A DNA stretch of 64,000 nt from an uncultured Gemmataceae bacterium (GCA_937923405.1 CALDUY010000005.1:248001-312000); one strand, 5' to 3'; shown: positions 17,601 to 26,204, numbered from the stretch's first letter. Numbers and translations: made by a program. The notes: generated from the sequence alone by a model not told the origin.

Positions 17601-18140
17601 TTGTCGCTGATGGAAATGAAGCAGTTCGATCGAGCGGCTCTGGCGTACACTCAGGCCCTGGAGTTGACGCCTCAGGACAGTCAATTGTTAACGCAGCGAG
17701 GTCGAGCCTACTTAGCCTGTAAAGCCTGGGACTTAGCCCGCAAGGATTTCGAGGCTGCCCTGGCGATTCGGACTTCGTTCGACGCCACTCTGGGGCACGG
17801 TCAAGCGATGTTGCAGCTGAATCAGTTTCGCGAAGCAGCTCGCGATGCCGAGAAGGCGGCTAAGCTCGCTGCCGGCGAGGCCAAGTCTCTGTATGCCTGC
17901 GCGATTCTGTTGACGCAAGCTGCTGCTAAGTTCGATTCCTCGTTGCGACGACAACGAGATCAGCTTTTCGATCGTGCCGTGACCTTGCTTGAACAGTCTC
18001 TCCAAGCTCGCTCTACGGAACAGCGAGCTACCTTCTGGCAGGATGTCGTCACTAATGAACCGTCTCTGCGTCCGCTGCGGGAGCGGCCTCAGTTTGCCGC
18101 ACTTCAGCGCCGCTATTCACCCTCACGCGAACGCCCATGA
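14646..18140 (+). CDS. Membrane Ser/Thr protein kinase with zinc-binding N terminus and TPR region
   Basis: 1164 residues. The N terminus has C-V-Q-G-H-H and C-P-E-C-G-R...C-H, a probable metal-binding patch. The kinase domain spans about 125-410: G-R-G-G-M-G-V-V-Y-K-A (P-loop), V-A-I-K, H-R-D-L-K-P-A-N near 246, D-F-G near 293 and A-P-E. Between the catalytic loop and DFG there is an inserted Ser/Lys-rich stretch of about 25 residues, unusual for PknB-type kinases. One transmembrane helix lies at about 440-463, followed by coiled-coil and TPR repeats to the end (most regular at 700-1090). The architecture means cytoplasmic kinase and outer TPR sensor. The secreted protein gene 15 bases downstream is likely cotranscribed and may be its partner. 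Confidence 0.9.
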   Translation: MATLFRCVQGHHWQDEFDDISIADGEIPCPECGRPSFACHPDRDHAQATEAYPVAVVADQPTTVQPPVDDPEATEIRPSPAFVPLADPSVEPPFVLPRKQPSAEASATKPGSNRRPTQAKPNIPGYEILSELGRGGMGVVYKARQTGLNRLVAIKMILTGSNADERERSRFRTEGEAIARLQHPNIVQVFEIGEHEGSPWFSLEYVDGGSLADRLKGDPLGFNESAQLVQTIAAAIHFAHEHGVVHRDLKPANILLQREESSMKLSKNSSETSGSKKMSSSALVSPRFVPKITDFGLAKKLDEEIHHTRSGMVVGTPSYMAPEQATQGGSIGPATDIFSLGVILYQLVTGRLPFIGETAMEVMIRVAQEEPPPPSRYVPRLPRDLETIILKCLEKEQTRRYRSAQDLAEDLRRFLAHEPILARPVRPLERLWRWVRRRPAIAGLIAVASLAVVSLLVTMAVYVQLERHRKADLRQKIEAALLRARQKAEANEWEAIPALLEAPRKLLEEEPSLSDLNEPIAELNRISLQHLHARKTFEAFTRLRTEAVFRASQETAAPTRERLKEIRDTLRSALATVGASPTSPPDLESAYTDEEKAEIRRGCYELLLLFADSLARVSVDHPTPPKANLLEALGVLDTAKKLGFNTPAFHLQRARLLKLAGREAESTQEREFANALKPQNDLDYYLLGLEYLLREDRLNDAELAFNAALRLNPSHFWATYFLAVCHIHQGELTAARNNLTTCLGQKPNEVRMLLMRGFVLGQMQMYQQAEEDFDQAIRLLTDKKDPNELYALLNYRAVTRLAQKRYAEALVDLDQAIQLYPEGYHAYVTRAEVLEKQSRSSDALASLDAAIDRALAMRQRNLVTDVTLSQLYQARYWMHAKAKNRAAAIADLDRIIALGLKGISETKQARLLRDRGHAYVRANELDKALASYDEAAKLDKTHADVHRWRGDVLLRQGKHEQAVAAYDRYLELGGKRDQTVLRLRALSLMEMKQFDRAALAYTQALELTPQDSQLLTQRGRAYLACKAWDLARKDFEAALAIRTSFDATLGHGQAMLQLNQFREAARDAEKAAKLAAGEAKSLYACAILLTQAAAKFDSSLRRQRDQLFDRAVTLLEQSLQARSTEQRATFWQDVVTNEPSLRPLRERPQFAALQRRYSPSRERP

Positions 18141-18155
18141 GAAGGACGTGCCTTC

Positions 18156-20102
18156 ATGCCAAGCATGCGGCTCAATCGCTTGCGACTAGAAGCCCTGGAA
18201 GATCGCTGTCTGTTGGCGATCGCTGTCTGGATCACGCCTGGCGAGGGTAGCTGGTTTCAGGGCAGCAACTGGCGCGATGGCCGCATTCCTGGTCCCGGCG
18301 ATGATGTCGTCATCACGCAGCCCGGGGCTGTTGTTCGCTTCTCACCACTCGCGGAACGAGGTGAAACAGACAACATCGAGCTAAATAGTCTAATTTGTAC
18401 CGAGAGGATGGTGATTACGAACGGGACTATCTCGGTTGCCTCGACTGCTTCCATCCATCAGCTCACTCTACTTAATGGGACTCTGGCCTCAAATGCGTCC
18501 CTGTCCTTCACCGGCGAGGTGCAGTGGTTGGGAGGCACTCTTTCCGCCGCCCACTCCATTGATTTCTTCGGCATGACCACCGCGCGCAGCAGCCTCTTAA
18601 AAACGTTCGATACGCCCACGGTGAACAACTTTGGCTTCTGGTTATGGAGTCAGGGCGAGATCCGTGATCGTGAGGAGACCGTCTTTGTCAATAAGCCTGG
18701 AAGTATCTGCCGCTTCGAGGGTGGTCTGCAATTCCGGCTCGATGGCCTGAACTATGGACGGTGGGTCTTTGAATCGTCCACGCTCATCACCCTGCCGAGA
18801 TTTGAGAACTATGGCCATCTCACCCTGGCTCGCGGGCAGCTCCGAGTCACGACATTTGAACAATATGATGGCAGTCTGTGGCTTCTCGGCGGTGGATTGT
18901 ACACCGCTCTCACCGCCACCCTGTTTCGTGGCACTTTGCTGGGCAGCGGGCGGATCGATGGCTCGGTACTCAATCTTGGCGCTCGCTTCGCACTGGGCGG
19001 CGCTACTCTGGAAATTACCGGCGATTACCTACACGGAGAACAGGCTGTTCTAGAAGTGAGCCTCTCTGGTCCCGCGCGAGCCGGGCGGTTCGATCAGCTG
19101 ATCGTTCGTGGCCTGGCAACGATTCGCGGAGCGCTGGAGTTGTTGATCCTTCCGCCCGATCTGGGGATCAACAATCGCTATCCCATCCTGCAAGCAGGCG
19201 TGCTTCAGGGACGGTTTGCCAATTTTGACCGTCAACCGTTCGCTGACGTGACTCTGATTCAGCAAGTGCGCACAACCTCGATCGCTATTCTCGCTTTTGT
19301 GCCCGAAGATCGAATTGCTGAAGTGATCGCCTCGCGAAACTCGCAAATCTACAACGTGAATCCCTTTGGGGACAATCTCTCCCCCATCAACAGCGGGGAT
19401 CTACTCGCCGAAGTTCTTGCTAGCAGTGCTACGGGGATTCTGTTGGCTAACGAGAACGCAACCAACCTCGATACCGCCGGAGCGTTGTTCGCGTCGACCG
19501 TCGACAACGGCAGCCAGTTGCGAGTCTATACCCTCCTAGGGTCTGGCGACGCGCTGGTAGCGGCGCGGAGCCAGCCACTCGTTTCCAGCATCGACCGGGT
19601 GGCTTCGGGACGCGGCATGGAGTCGTCGGGATCTACGGAACAACTCGCACAAGAGCTTCAAGCGATGTTGCTTCCGCCTGAGCTAGAATTACCCGCCGAA
19701 GAAGATCTTTTTAGTTCACGAGATCTAGTCCAAGAGATGTTGTTAACTCGTCGTGGTCGGACAACGTTGCTGCCGCAAGGCGGGACACAAGGCGGTCTCA
19801 TCGCCGCAGCAATTCCCGGCACCGAGGCCGAGGGCGAAGCTCGCCCAGAAGAGCGTTCCACTTTCTCCAACCAATTTCTCGATCCACTGCTGCTTCGTCA
19901 TCAGGCCGACGATCTCCCTGAAGAAGTGCCGAGTTTGGTGATCCCACTTTTAGACAATCTCCAGAGCATGTTCTCTTCTGAGGACGTTGTCTGGCTGGCT
20001 TTGTCGTTGCTTGTGGGCGGCGTAACTTGGCCTTTGCTCGACGATCAGCGGAAACTTTGCTCGGGACCGGGGAAACTGCCTTCGCGAACTTCTCGACAGT
20101 AA
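18156..20102 (+). CDS. Planctomycete exoprotein with L-E-A-L-E-D-R N-terminal signature
   Basis: 648 residues. It begins with the planctomycete-type export signature R-L-E-A-L-E-D-R-C-L-L-A at about 10-22. A beta-rich region follows that starts with the W-x-x-G-x-n-W-x-x-G-x-I-P-G-x-G-D-D-V-V-I pattern common in large surface proteins. A middle region has repeated T-L-x-G-x-L-x-G-S-G-like strands. Near the C terminus a hydrophobic segment V-W-L-A-L-S-L-L-V-G-G-V-T-W-P-L-L may anchor it. GAGAAGG upstream supports ATG 18156. Its last 58 bases overlap the 3' end of panB on the other strand. The role is unknown; cotranscription with the kinase-TPR gene is likely. Confidence 0.75.
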   Translation: MPSMRLNRLRLEALEDRCLLAIAVWITPGEGSWFQGSNWRDGRIPGPGDDVVITQPGAVVRFSPLAERGETDNIELNSLICTERMVITNGTISVASTASIHQLTLLNGTLASNASLSFTGEVQWLGGTLSAAHSIDFFGMTTARSSLLKTFDTPTVNNFGFWLWSQGEIRDREETVFVNKPGSICRFEGGLQFRLDGLNYGRWVFESSTLITLPRFENYGHLTLARGQLRVTTFEQYDGSLWLLGGGLYTALTATLFRGTLLGSGRIDGSVLNLGARFALGGATLEITGDYLHGEQAVLEVSLSGPARAGRFDQLIVRGLATIRGALELLILPPDLGINNRYPILQAGVLQGRFANFDRQPFADVTLIQQVRTTSIAILAFVPEDRIAEVIASRNSQIYNVNPFGDNLSPINSGDLLAEVLASSATGILLANENATNLDTAGALFASTVDNGSQLRVYTLLGSGDALVAARSQPLVSSIDRVASGRGMESSGSTEQLAQELQAMLLPPELELPAEEDLFSSRDLVQEMLLTRRGRTTLLPQGGTQGGLIAAAIPGTEAEGEARPEERSTFSNQFLDPLLLRHQADDLPEEVPSLVIPLLDNLQSMFSSEDVVWLALSLLVGGVTWPLLDDQRKLCSGPGKLPSRTSRQ

Positions 20103-20884
20103 TGTTCGACTGCCGATTGAATTGCTCGTCCTACGTCGGCATATTGCTTGACAAACCGAGGGCGAAAATCCTCAAATAATCCTAGGATGTCGGGAGTAAC
20201 CAGCACTTGCCCATCGCAGTGAGGACCGGCTCCAATGCCAATGGTGGGGATCTTCACTGCCTCGGTAACACGAGCAGCCAGGTCAGCGGGCACGCACTCG
20301 ATCACCAGAGCAAACGCACCGGCAGCCTCGATCGCCAGGGCATCATCAAGCACTTTCTGGGCATCGCGTTGCACCTTGAATCCGCCCAGCCGACGCACTG
20401 ATTGCGGCGTCAGTCCGATGTGCCCCATCAAGGCAATGTCGGCCTGAGTGATCGCCTCAACTGCGGCAGCCGAGCGAACACCACCTTCGAGTTTGACCGC
20501 ATGGGCTCCGCCTTCTTTGATGAGTCGCCCTGCACTTTCCAGAGCCTGTTGCGGACTGATCTGATACGACATGAACGGCAGATCGGCGACGACCAGGGCG
20601 CGACGCACGCCTCGCATCACCAGCCGAGTATGGTAGATCATCTCGTCCAGCGTGACCGCCAGCGAATCGGGCTGTCCCTGCACGACCATGCCCAGCGAAT
20701 CTCCGACGAGTAGGCTATCCACCCCAGCGGCATCAAGAATGCGTGCCATCGTGCAGTCGTAAGCCGTCAGCATCGTCAGCCGTTGTTGACGTGAACGAGC
20801 GTTCAGAAAATCAGGAACGGTTACTGGTCGTAACTCGCTGACGCCACTGAAGTTGGTTCCGCTAGACTTCACGGGAGCGGTCAT
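20045..20884 (-). CDS. panB: 3-methyl-2-oxobutanoate hydroxymethyltransferase
   Basis: 279 residues from ATG 20884, which has CAGGAG six bases upstream; the frame stays open much further but is not coding there. PanB makes ketopantoate from alpha-ketoisovalerate and methylene-tetrahydrofolate, the first committed step to pantothenate and CoA. Diagnostic segments: M-L-T-A-Y-D near 38, L-L-V-G-D-S-L-G-M-V-V-Q-G near 57 (metal site), V-K-L-E-G-G, M-G-H-I-G-L-T-P-Q and I-G-I-G-A-G-P-H-C-D-G-Q. The length is normal. The 3' end overlaps the convergent exoprotein gene by 58 bases. No other pan genes are nearby. Confidence 0.95.
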   Translation of the reverse strand: MTAPVKSSGTNFSGVSELRPVTVPDFLNARSRQQRLTMLTAYDCTMARILDAAGVDSLLVGDSLGMVVQGQPDSLAVTLDEMIYHTRLVMRGVRRALVVADLPFMSYQISPQQALESAGRLIKEGGAHAVKLEGGVRSAAAVEAITQADIALMGHIGLTPQSVRRLGGFKVQRDAQKVLDDALAIEAAGAFALVIECVPADLAARVTEAVKIPTIGIGAGPHCDGQVLVTPDILGLFEDFRPRFVKQYADVGRAIQSAVEHYCREVREGSFPGPEQSFR

Positions 20885-21077
20885 GAGATCTCCTGACGCG
20901 AATCGGGCCTGCCGCCTTGCCATTATAGGCAAATTCCCATTCGAGCGTCGATGCGAACCGCAACGTGCGGAATCTGTAAATGCCCGAACACCGACGACGA
21001 ATAACTTAATATGAGCGGAGCTGGTCGTTGGTCCCCTCCGCCTTTTCACCGCACTATCTAGGTAGGGGGTCTTAAGG

Positions 21078-21875
21078 ATGTACAAGAAACTCGTGTTCGC
21101 GGCGGTGGCCGTGACTTTGGCTCTCTTCGTGGTTCGTGGCCCAGGCCGCTGGTGGTTCAGCCATGCCAGGATGGAAGCCGAGCAACTGCTAAACTCGGCC
21201 AAAGGAAAAATCTCGCCCGAGCGAGAAATTCGCCGTCTGGAGCGGAAAATTAACGACTTGGTCAAAGATGACGAGAAACACATCGACTACGTCGCCAAGC
21301 TCGATGTCGAGGTCAAGAAATTCCGCGAGGAAATCGAGACCATTCGCAAGAACCTGGCCAAGAAGGAAGCTCGTCTGAGCAAGCTCTACGATGAATTCGC
21401 CGGCAATCGCACTTTCGTTACCTTCGGCGATCGCCGCTACACTCGCGACGATTTGCGTTCTGAGGCCCTGGCGTTCAAGGCCGCAGAGGAAAATCTTAAG
21501 AGCATGGAAGAGACCCTCGCTGCCAAACAGAAGCAGCTCGATCTGGAAAACATCAAGTTGAGCAAACTACGCAGCACGCGGCAGCAAATGCTGACCAAGC
21601 TTCAGAACCTGAAGACTCGTCTGGCCGTTGAGCGGCATGCTCAAGCCGAGCGCGAATCGTCCATCGATGACGCCGAGTATCGTCGTCTCAACAAAGAAAT
21701 GGATCAGCTGGAAACCGCCATCGAGGTGATGAAAAAATCTCGTGAGTTGCGTGGTCAGTTCGACCTCGATCTCAAGAACGAGCAGGCGCAAGAGCGGGAC
21801 ACCACTGCCGATAAGTTCCTGCAGGAGCGATTTGGCAATGGTAAGCCCCCGGTCGAAGGCAACGACGGCGAGTAA
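21078..21875 (+). CDS. Membrane-anchored coiled-coil protein
   Basis: 265 residues. One N-terminal hydrophobic helix (about 4-20) is followed by almost uninterrupted coiled coil with heptad spacing and high Lys/Glu content (about 45-240), broken by a short F-V-T-F-G-D-R-R-Y-T-R-D-D segment near 120. It resembles phage-shock or SMC-like stalk proteins in composition only; no family is claimed. A GGTAGGGGGTC lies upstream. A strong hairpin directly after the stop (21895-21931) ends or attenuates the transcript before the FHA gene. Confidence 0.7.
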   Translation: MYKKLVFAAVAVTLALFVVRGPGRWWFSHARMEAEQLLNSAKGKISPEREIRRLERKINDLVKDDEKHIDYVAKLDVEVKKFREEIETIRKNLAKKEARLSKLYDEFAGNRTFVTFGDRRYTRDDLRSEALAFKAAEENLKSMEETLAAKQKQLDLENIKLSKLRSTRQQMLTKLQNLKTRLAVERHAQAERESSIDDAEYRRLNKEMDQLETAIEVMKKSRELRGQFDLDLKNEQAQERDTTADKFLQERFGNGKPPVEGNDGE

Positions 21876-21894
21876 CTGTTCGTCCATCGCACAG

Positions 21895-21931
21895 GCCTCC
21901 CGCGAGGACGATACTCGTCTTCTCGGGAGGC
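21895..21931 (+). terminator. Strong hairpin after the coiled-coil gene
   Basis: GCCTCCCGCGAGGACGA (21895-21911) pairs over all 17 positions, allowing two G-U pairs, with TCGTCTTCTCGGGAGGC (21915-21931) around a three-base loop. No T tract follows, so it may act by attenuation, processing or transcript protection rather than as a classical intrinsic terminator. Confidence 0.65.
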
Positions 21932-21971
21932 TGTCTGCTGCCAACAACCGAGTCTCACGGTGTCGGGATAG

Positions 21972-23312
21972 ATGTTCGGGTTCGCTTGGTTAACAGTTCG
22001 ACAGGCCCAAGTGGCCTTGCGTACCGGACGGCTCGAAGAGGCGCTTCGTCTGGTCGAGCTTCCCGCGGTGAGAACTCACCGTCGGGCCGTTGAACTGATC
22101 AGTAAAATAGCCAAGGGGTTCGTCGAACGAGGGGAACAGGATCTCAAACGAGATGACGTCGACTCAGCCTGGGCCGATCTCTTGCAAGCCGAAGCTTTGG
22201 GAGTAACCCCCAGAATAAGCGATCGCCTTCGACAAAATCTGACTCGTCTGGGGCTGGCAGAATTACGAGCGTTAATTGGTAGCGGGGACATCAACCGGGC
22301 AGAAGAAGCAGTCATTAAGCTTCGACAGCGAAGTGCCACGGCTCCCGAGCTGGGAGTTCTGGAAGAGGGGTTACGCGGATGGTTGCGTGCCAGAGAACTT
22401 GCCAAACGGGCCGAATTCGGCCTGGCCCTCGAAGCGATCGCTCAAGCGGGACGGTTGCTGGGCGTCAATCCGCACTTGGAAGCGTTCCATGCCGATCTGC
22501 TCGAACAAGGACGAAAGTTGCCCGAGTTGCTGGCACGCTTACACGAGGCCACTCACCAGGAGCGTTGGTGCGAAGTGGTCGAACTGGCCGAGCTAATTTT
22601 GAACGTCTCTCCCGAACACGAACAAGCTCGGCTGTTGCGAAAGAAAGCCTGGCGAGCTTTGGAACCCGTGACCATCTCGCGAGCGCCCACGCCCGAAGAC
22701 GAGGCCGAACCGGCTCACGTCGAGCCGTTACCGCCGCGCTTTTATCTGTGGATCGATGGAGTTGGTGGCTATCTCGTCTGTTTGGGCACGCGACTGACTT
22801 TCGGACAGGCCTTACCCGAAGCGCGCGTCGATGTTCCCCTCGTAGCCGACGTGTCTCGTCTGCACGCCACCTTAACGCGAGACGGCGAGGGATACATCCT
22901 GGAAGCGGTTCGTCCCGTGCAGGTCAATGGAACTTCCGTGACCAAAACTTTGTTGCAATCCAACGACCGGGTCACGATCGGCTCCTCTTGTCAGTTTCAG
23001 TTTCGCTTGCCGGTGCCGGGCAGTATGACGGCTCGGCTCGATCTGGTCAGTGGACATCGCCTCCCCATCTCGGTCGAGGGGGTGCTGCTGATGGCCGAGA
23101 CCTTGGTACTCGCCGCGGGATCTCAGGCTCATGTGGAAGTGCCCGAATTGAGTCAACCGATTATCCTGTTCAAGCATCGCGACGGACTAGGGGTACGACA
23201 CGGCAAACCAATGCGGCTCAACGGACAAGAAATCACCGGACGCACCTTGCTGCCGCCTAATGCGACAATTCAGAGTGACGAAGTCAGCTTCGCGATCGAG
23301 TCGGCCTTGTGA
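21972..23312 (+). CDS. FHA-domain protein with helical N-terminal region
   Basis: 446 residues. Residues 1-230 are helical, with TPR-like pairs (for example R-L-E-E-A-L-R-L-V-E and D-I-N-R-A-E-E-A-V). A forkhead-associated domain at about 270-340 shows the pThr-binding signature V-S-R-L-H-A-T-L and V-N-G-T-S-V. A second, weaker FHA-like fold covers about 365-446 with L-N-G-Q-E-I. FHA domains bind phosphothreonine, so it is a natural reader for the kinase gene that starts 16 bases after its stop. The start uses ATG 21972 with GGGATAG upstream. The phosphopeptide partner is unknown. Confidence 0.85.
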   Translation: MFGFAWLTVRQAQVALRTGRLEEALRLVELPAVRTHRRAVELISKIAKGFVERGEQDLKRDDVDSAWADLLQAEALGVTPRISDRLRQNLTRLGLAELRALIGSGDINRAEEAVIKLRQRSATAPELGVLEEGLRGWLRARELAKRAEFGLALEAIAQAGRLLGVNPHLEAFHADLLEQGRKLPELLARLHEATHQERWCEVVELAELILNVSPEHEQARLLRKKAWRALEPVTISRAPTPEDEAEPAHVEPLPPRFYLWIDGVGGYLVCLGTRLTFGQALPEARVDVPLVADVSRLHATLTRDGEGYILEAVRPVQVNGTSVTKTLLQSNDRVTIGSSCQFQFRLPVPGSMTARLDLVSGHRLPISVEGVLLMAETLVLAAGSQAHVEVPELSQPIILFKHRDGLGVRHGKPMRLNGQEITGRTLLPPNATIQSDEVSFAIESAL

Positions 23313-23328
23313 GGGGGAGGATCAGCAG

Positions 23329-24879
23329 ATGAAATTCACCTACAGTTCCGGCCAACGCCCGCTCGACGGCTTTACCATCAAGCGCGGCATCGGGCGTGGC
23401 GGTTTCGGCGAAGTTTATTTCGCCATCAGCGACGGCGGTAAGGAAGTGGCCCTCAAGCTCGTTCGCGGGGATCATCTCGTGGAACTGCGCGGCGTGGCCC
23501 ATTGCTTGAATCTGAAGCATCCCAACCTGGTTGCTCTTTATGATCTCCGTAAGGATCAACTCGGCGATCACTGGGTCATCATGGAGTACGTTGCCGGCGA
23601 AGGACTCAACGCCGTCATCACTCGACATCCTGGCGGCTTGCCACGCGAATTGGTGCGTGAGTGGTTCCTCGGTATCGCTCGCGCCATCGCCTATCTGCAC
23701 GATCATGGCATCGTGCATCGTGATCTGAAGCCCGCCAATGTCTTCCTCGAAAACGGCGTGGTCAAGGTGGGCGACTATGGGCTGTCCAAGTCGATCAGCA
23801 CCTCGCAAGGCACGCCGCAAACCATGTCGATCGGCACCGTCCACTACATGGCTCCCGAGATCAGCACGGGCAACTATAATCGTCAAATTGATATTTATGC
23901 CCTCGGCGTTATCCTCTATGAAATGGTGACTGGTCGAGTTCCGTTCGATGGAGAAAGCGCCGGTGAAATTCTGATGAAGCATTTGACCAGCGCTCCGGAC
24001 CTTAGCCGAGTGCCCAAGGAGTGGGTCGCGATCATCGCCCGGGCACTCTCGAAGAACCCGTCACAACGTTACATCAGCATGGCCGAAATGATCCGCGACG
24101 TCGAAGCAGTGGGTCCTACTGGCAGTCCGACTCCGCCCCCTGTTCCGCCGCTGCCCCTTCCGCGACCGCAGCGCTCTGTGCCGCTTCCTCCGTCTGTTTT
24201 GCCCGCTTCGGTACGTGACGCTCTGCCGGCCATCAGCACCCGTCAACAAATTCTTGAACTGTGTTGGTCGATGGCAGTCACTGTCGCCTTTGCTGGCTTA
24301 GCCACGGCGCTATGGGCGGCCTTGCGTCCGGAAACCTACCGCGATCAAGACTGGACGCAACTTTCGACCCTGTTCTTCCTCACTATCGGTGCAGCCTGGA
24401 GTATCTTGATTCCCGCCAAGTTCTGGACCGATCGGCGCGGCGATGGTTGGACCCGGCGAATGGTCATGCTGTGCCTGGGCGGCTTGGTCGGCCTGCTGGC
24501 CTGCTGGCTTGATGGCTGGGCACTAGGGGCCTCGCAACAGATCACCGTCGCTCATGGCGATATGGTCTTCCGCCTGTTCCCGCACGATGTCGCGACCGAG
24601 GCCAGCTACATCTGTTACTATGCTCTGGCCTTTTTCGTGCTACGCTGGTGGCGCATGACCGCTCGTCGACGCACGCATCGCTTTAGCTTCGCGCCGATTC
24701 TCGGAGCTGGGTTCTGGGCTGCGGTGCTGTTGTTGCTCATCAAGCCGCCGCATCAGCCCTGGCCTGGTCTAGCCGCCCTGGTGCTCGTCATGGCAGCGGC
24801 TATCGTCCAACTCGTCAGCCCCTGGGAGACGGCTCCAGCCACGGTTCAGCAACGTCGAGTTCGTTTGCGTTATGCTTGA
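23329..24879 (+). CDS. Ser/Thr protein kinase with six-helix membrane domain
   Basis: 516 residues from ATG 23329 (GGGGGAGG upstream; the frame extends back into the FHA gene but is not coding there). The kinase domain spans 1-270: G-R-G-G-F-G-E-V-Y, A-L-K near 43, H-R-D-L-K-P-A-N starting at 130, and G-D-Y-G at 148-151 where most kinases have D-F-G. A-P-E and D-I-Y-A-L-G-V are intact, so it should be active. A Pro-rich linker (about 275-300) leads to six hydrophobic helices from about 316 to 505. Unlike PknB-type receptors it has no large outer domain and may sense within the membrane. It is tightly linked to the FHA gene and to the genes that follow. Confidence 0.9.
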   Translation: MKFTYSSGQRPLDGFTIKRGIGRGGFGEVYFAISDGGKEVALKLVRGDHLVELRGVAHCLNLKHPNLVALYDLRKDQLGDHWVIMEYVAGEGLNAVITRHPGGLPRELVREWFLGIARAIAYLHDHGIVHRDLKPANVFLENGVVKVGDYGLSKSISTSQGTPQTMSIGTVHYMAPEISTGNYNRQIDIYALGVILYEMVTGRVPFDGESAGEILMKHLTSAPDLSRVPKEWVAIIARALSKNPSQRYISMAEMIRDVEAVGPTGSPTPPPVPPLPLPRPQRSVPLPPSVLPASVRDALPAISTRQQILELCWSMAVTVAFAGLATALWAALRPETYRDQDWTQLSTLFFLTIGAAWSILIPAKFWTDRRGDGWTRRMVMLCLGGLVGLLACWLDGWALGASQQITVAHGDMVFRLFPHDVATEASYICYYALAFFVLRWWRMTARRRTHRFSFAPILGAGFWAAVLLLLIKPPHQPWPGLAALVLVMAAAIVQLVSPWETAPATVQQRRVRLRYA

Positions 24880-24903
24880 CACCGTTCACGGGAGGATTCA
24901 TCC

Positions 24904-25515
24904 ATGTTCTTAAACAAATGGCTGGCTCTCGTGATCGTGGCCAGTCTCGCGATTGTCTCCCCTTCCCTTGGAGTTGAGTCTCCCAAGCGCAAAGGGAAAG
25001 CAGCGAGATCTCCTGCCGTACCGATCCAGGTCAAGCAGATCAACGAGTTTGTCGAAGGTTACGGTCTCACTCCCGACAAAGCCCGTGAACGCGCCATCGA
25101 AAGCGCCCGCGAACGAGTCGAGGAGTTGCTAACTCAACATCTGCTTGGGACCGGTTGGAACCCTTCGGAATACCTGCTCGATCCCGAATTGCTTGTCCGC
25201 AAGGAGGTGATTCGCGAAGAGGGGCCGCCCACTCCAACTCAGTTTCAGGAAGAAAAACTCTTTGTCTCTCGTTTTAGTGTCCAATTAACGCAAAATTATC
25301 TGGAGACGATCCAATCTGTAGCTCGACGTGAGAAGATCGAGCATAGACATGCTATCCTGGCACGGGTGCTAGGTGGTATAGTAGCAGTAGTGCTTGTCAC
25401 CGCTGGTTATCTTCGACTGGAGGAGTCCACACGTGGTTACGCGACTAAGTTACTCCGCCTTACAGCCATAGTTGTTCTCGCTCTGGTCGGTGCTGGTCTG
25501 TGGTTAATCCGCTGA
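24904..25515 (+). CDS. Exported membrane protein of unknown function
   Basis: 203 residues. A signal peptide or first helix (about 6-24) is followed by a basic stretch, then a helical soluble domain (about 40-140) with many Arg and Glu, then two transmembrane helices (about 152-172 and 182-202). GGGAGG lies before ATG 24904. It sits 24 bases after the kinase and 19 bases before the sigma factor gene, so it belongs to the same transcription unit and could be an anti-sigma-like or kinase-linked sensor, but no anti-sigma motif is seen. Confidence 0.7.
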   Translation: MFLNKWLALVIVASLAIVSPSLGVESPKRKGKAARSPAVPIQVKQINEFVEGYGLTPDKARERAIESARERVEELLTQHLLGTGWNPSEYLLDPELLVRKEVIREEGPPTPTQFQEEKLFVSRFSVQLTQNYLETIQSVARREKIEHRHAILARVLGGIVAVVLVTAGYLRLEESTRGYATKLLRLTAIVVLALVGAGLWLIR

Positions 25516-25534
25516 GTTGTTCCAGGTATGAATT

Positions 25535-26176
25535 ATGGCGTCTGACAGCGACCGTCTGCTCATTCAGCAAATCCGTCAGGGCGATTCGACCGCTTGGCAA
25601 ACCCTGATTGGTCGCTATGAGGGTCGTTTGCTCGCTTATGTTCAGCGCCGGCTTCGTGATCGCTCGACCAGCGAGGATGTCGTACAGGAAACCTTCGTTG
25701 GCTTTCTGAACAGTCTACCCAACTTTGACGAACGCCGCGAACTGCAAACCTATCTATTCACGATCGCGTCGTACAAACTGACTGATCATTTGCGGAAGAT
25801 TGGGCGACATCCGTTGCGAGCTTTGCCCGAGGGAACAGAAGACTTGCTGGACCAACAATTCGACAGCGGACCAACCGCATCAAGTCGGGTTCGCTCGGAT
25901 GAACGAGAGGAACTCGAACGAGTTGCTCTGACTCGTTGCTTGGGACAGATTCTACGGACCTGGCAGGAAAAGCGGGATTATGTCCGACTGAAGGTCCTGG
26001 AACTACTTTGGGTCAAAGGCATGGCAAACCGAGACGTGGCCGCTCAGTTGGGGATTACCGAGCAACAGGTGGCTAACTACCGCTTCGCGGCGGTAAAGAA
26101 ACTGTCGGAGTTGATCCGCGCCGCCGGCCTCTCCGCCGACGTCTTTCCCGAGTTGCAAGAGACTCGCGATCCGTGA
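25535..26176 (+). CDS. ECF-type RNA polymerase sigma factor
   Basis: 213 residues. Region 2 (about 20-90) contains S-E-D-V-V-Q-E-T-F-V-G-F and the -10 recognition helix region Y-L-F-T-I-A-S-Y-K-L-T-D-H-L-R. After a long linker, region 4 (about 145-205) has G-M-A-N-R-D-V-A-A-Q-L-G-I-T-E-Q-Q-V-A-N-Y-like helix-turn-helix features. Sigma factors of this type direct polymerase to small regulons. It is the last gene of the coiled-coil/FHA/kinase/membrane set, so control through phosphorylation or FHA binding is a reasonable inference. It faces another sigma factor gene 28 bases away. Confidence 0.88.
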   Translation: MASDSDRLLIQQIRQGDSTAWQTLIGRYEGRLLAYVQRRLRDRSTSEDVVQETFVGFLNSLPNFDERRELQTYLFTIASYKLTDHLRKIGRHPLRALPEGTEDLLDQQFDSGPTASSRVRSDEREELERVALTRCLGQILRTWQEKRDYVRLKVLELLWVKGMANRDVAAQLGITEQQVANYRFAAVKKLSELIRAAGLSADVFPELQETRDP

Positions 26177-26204
26177 CTGTGATCGGTTGGAAGATCGGTG
26201 CAAT

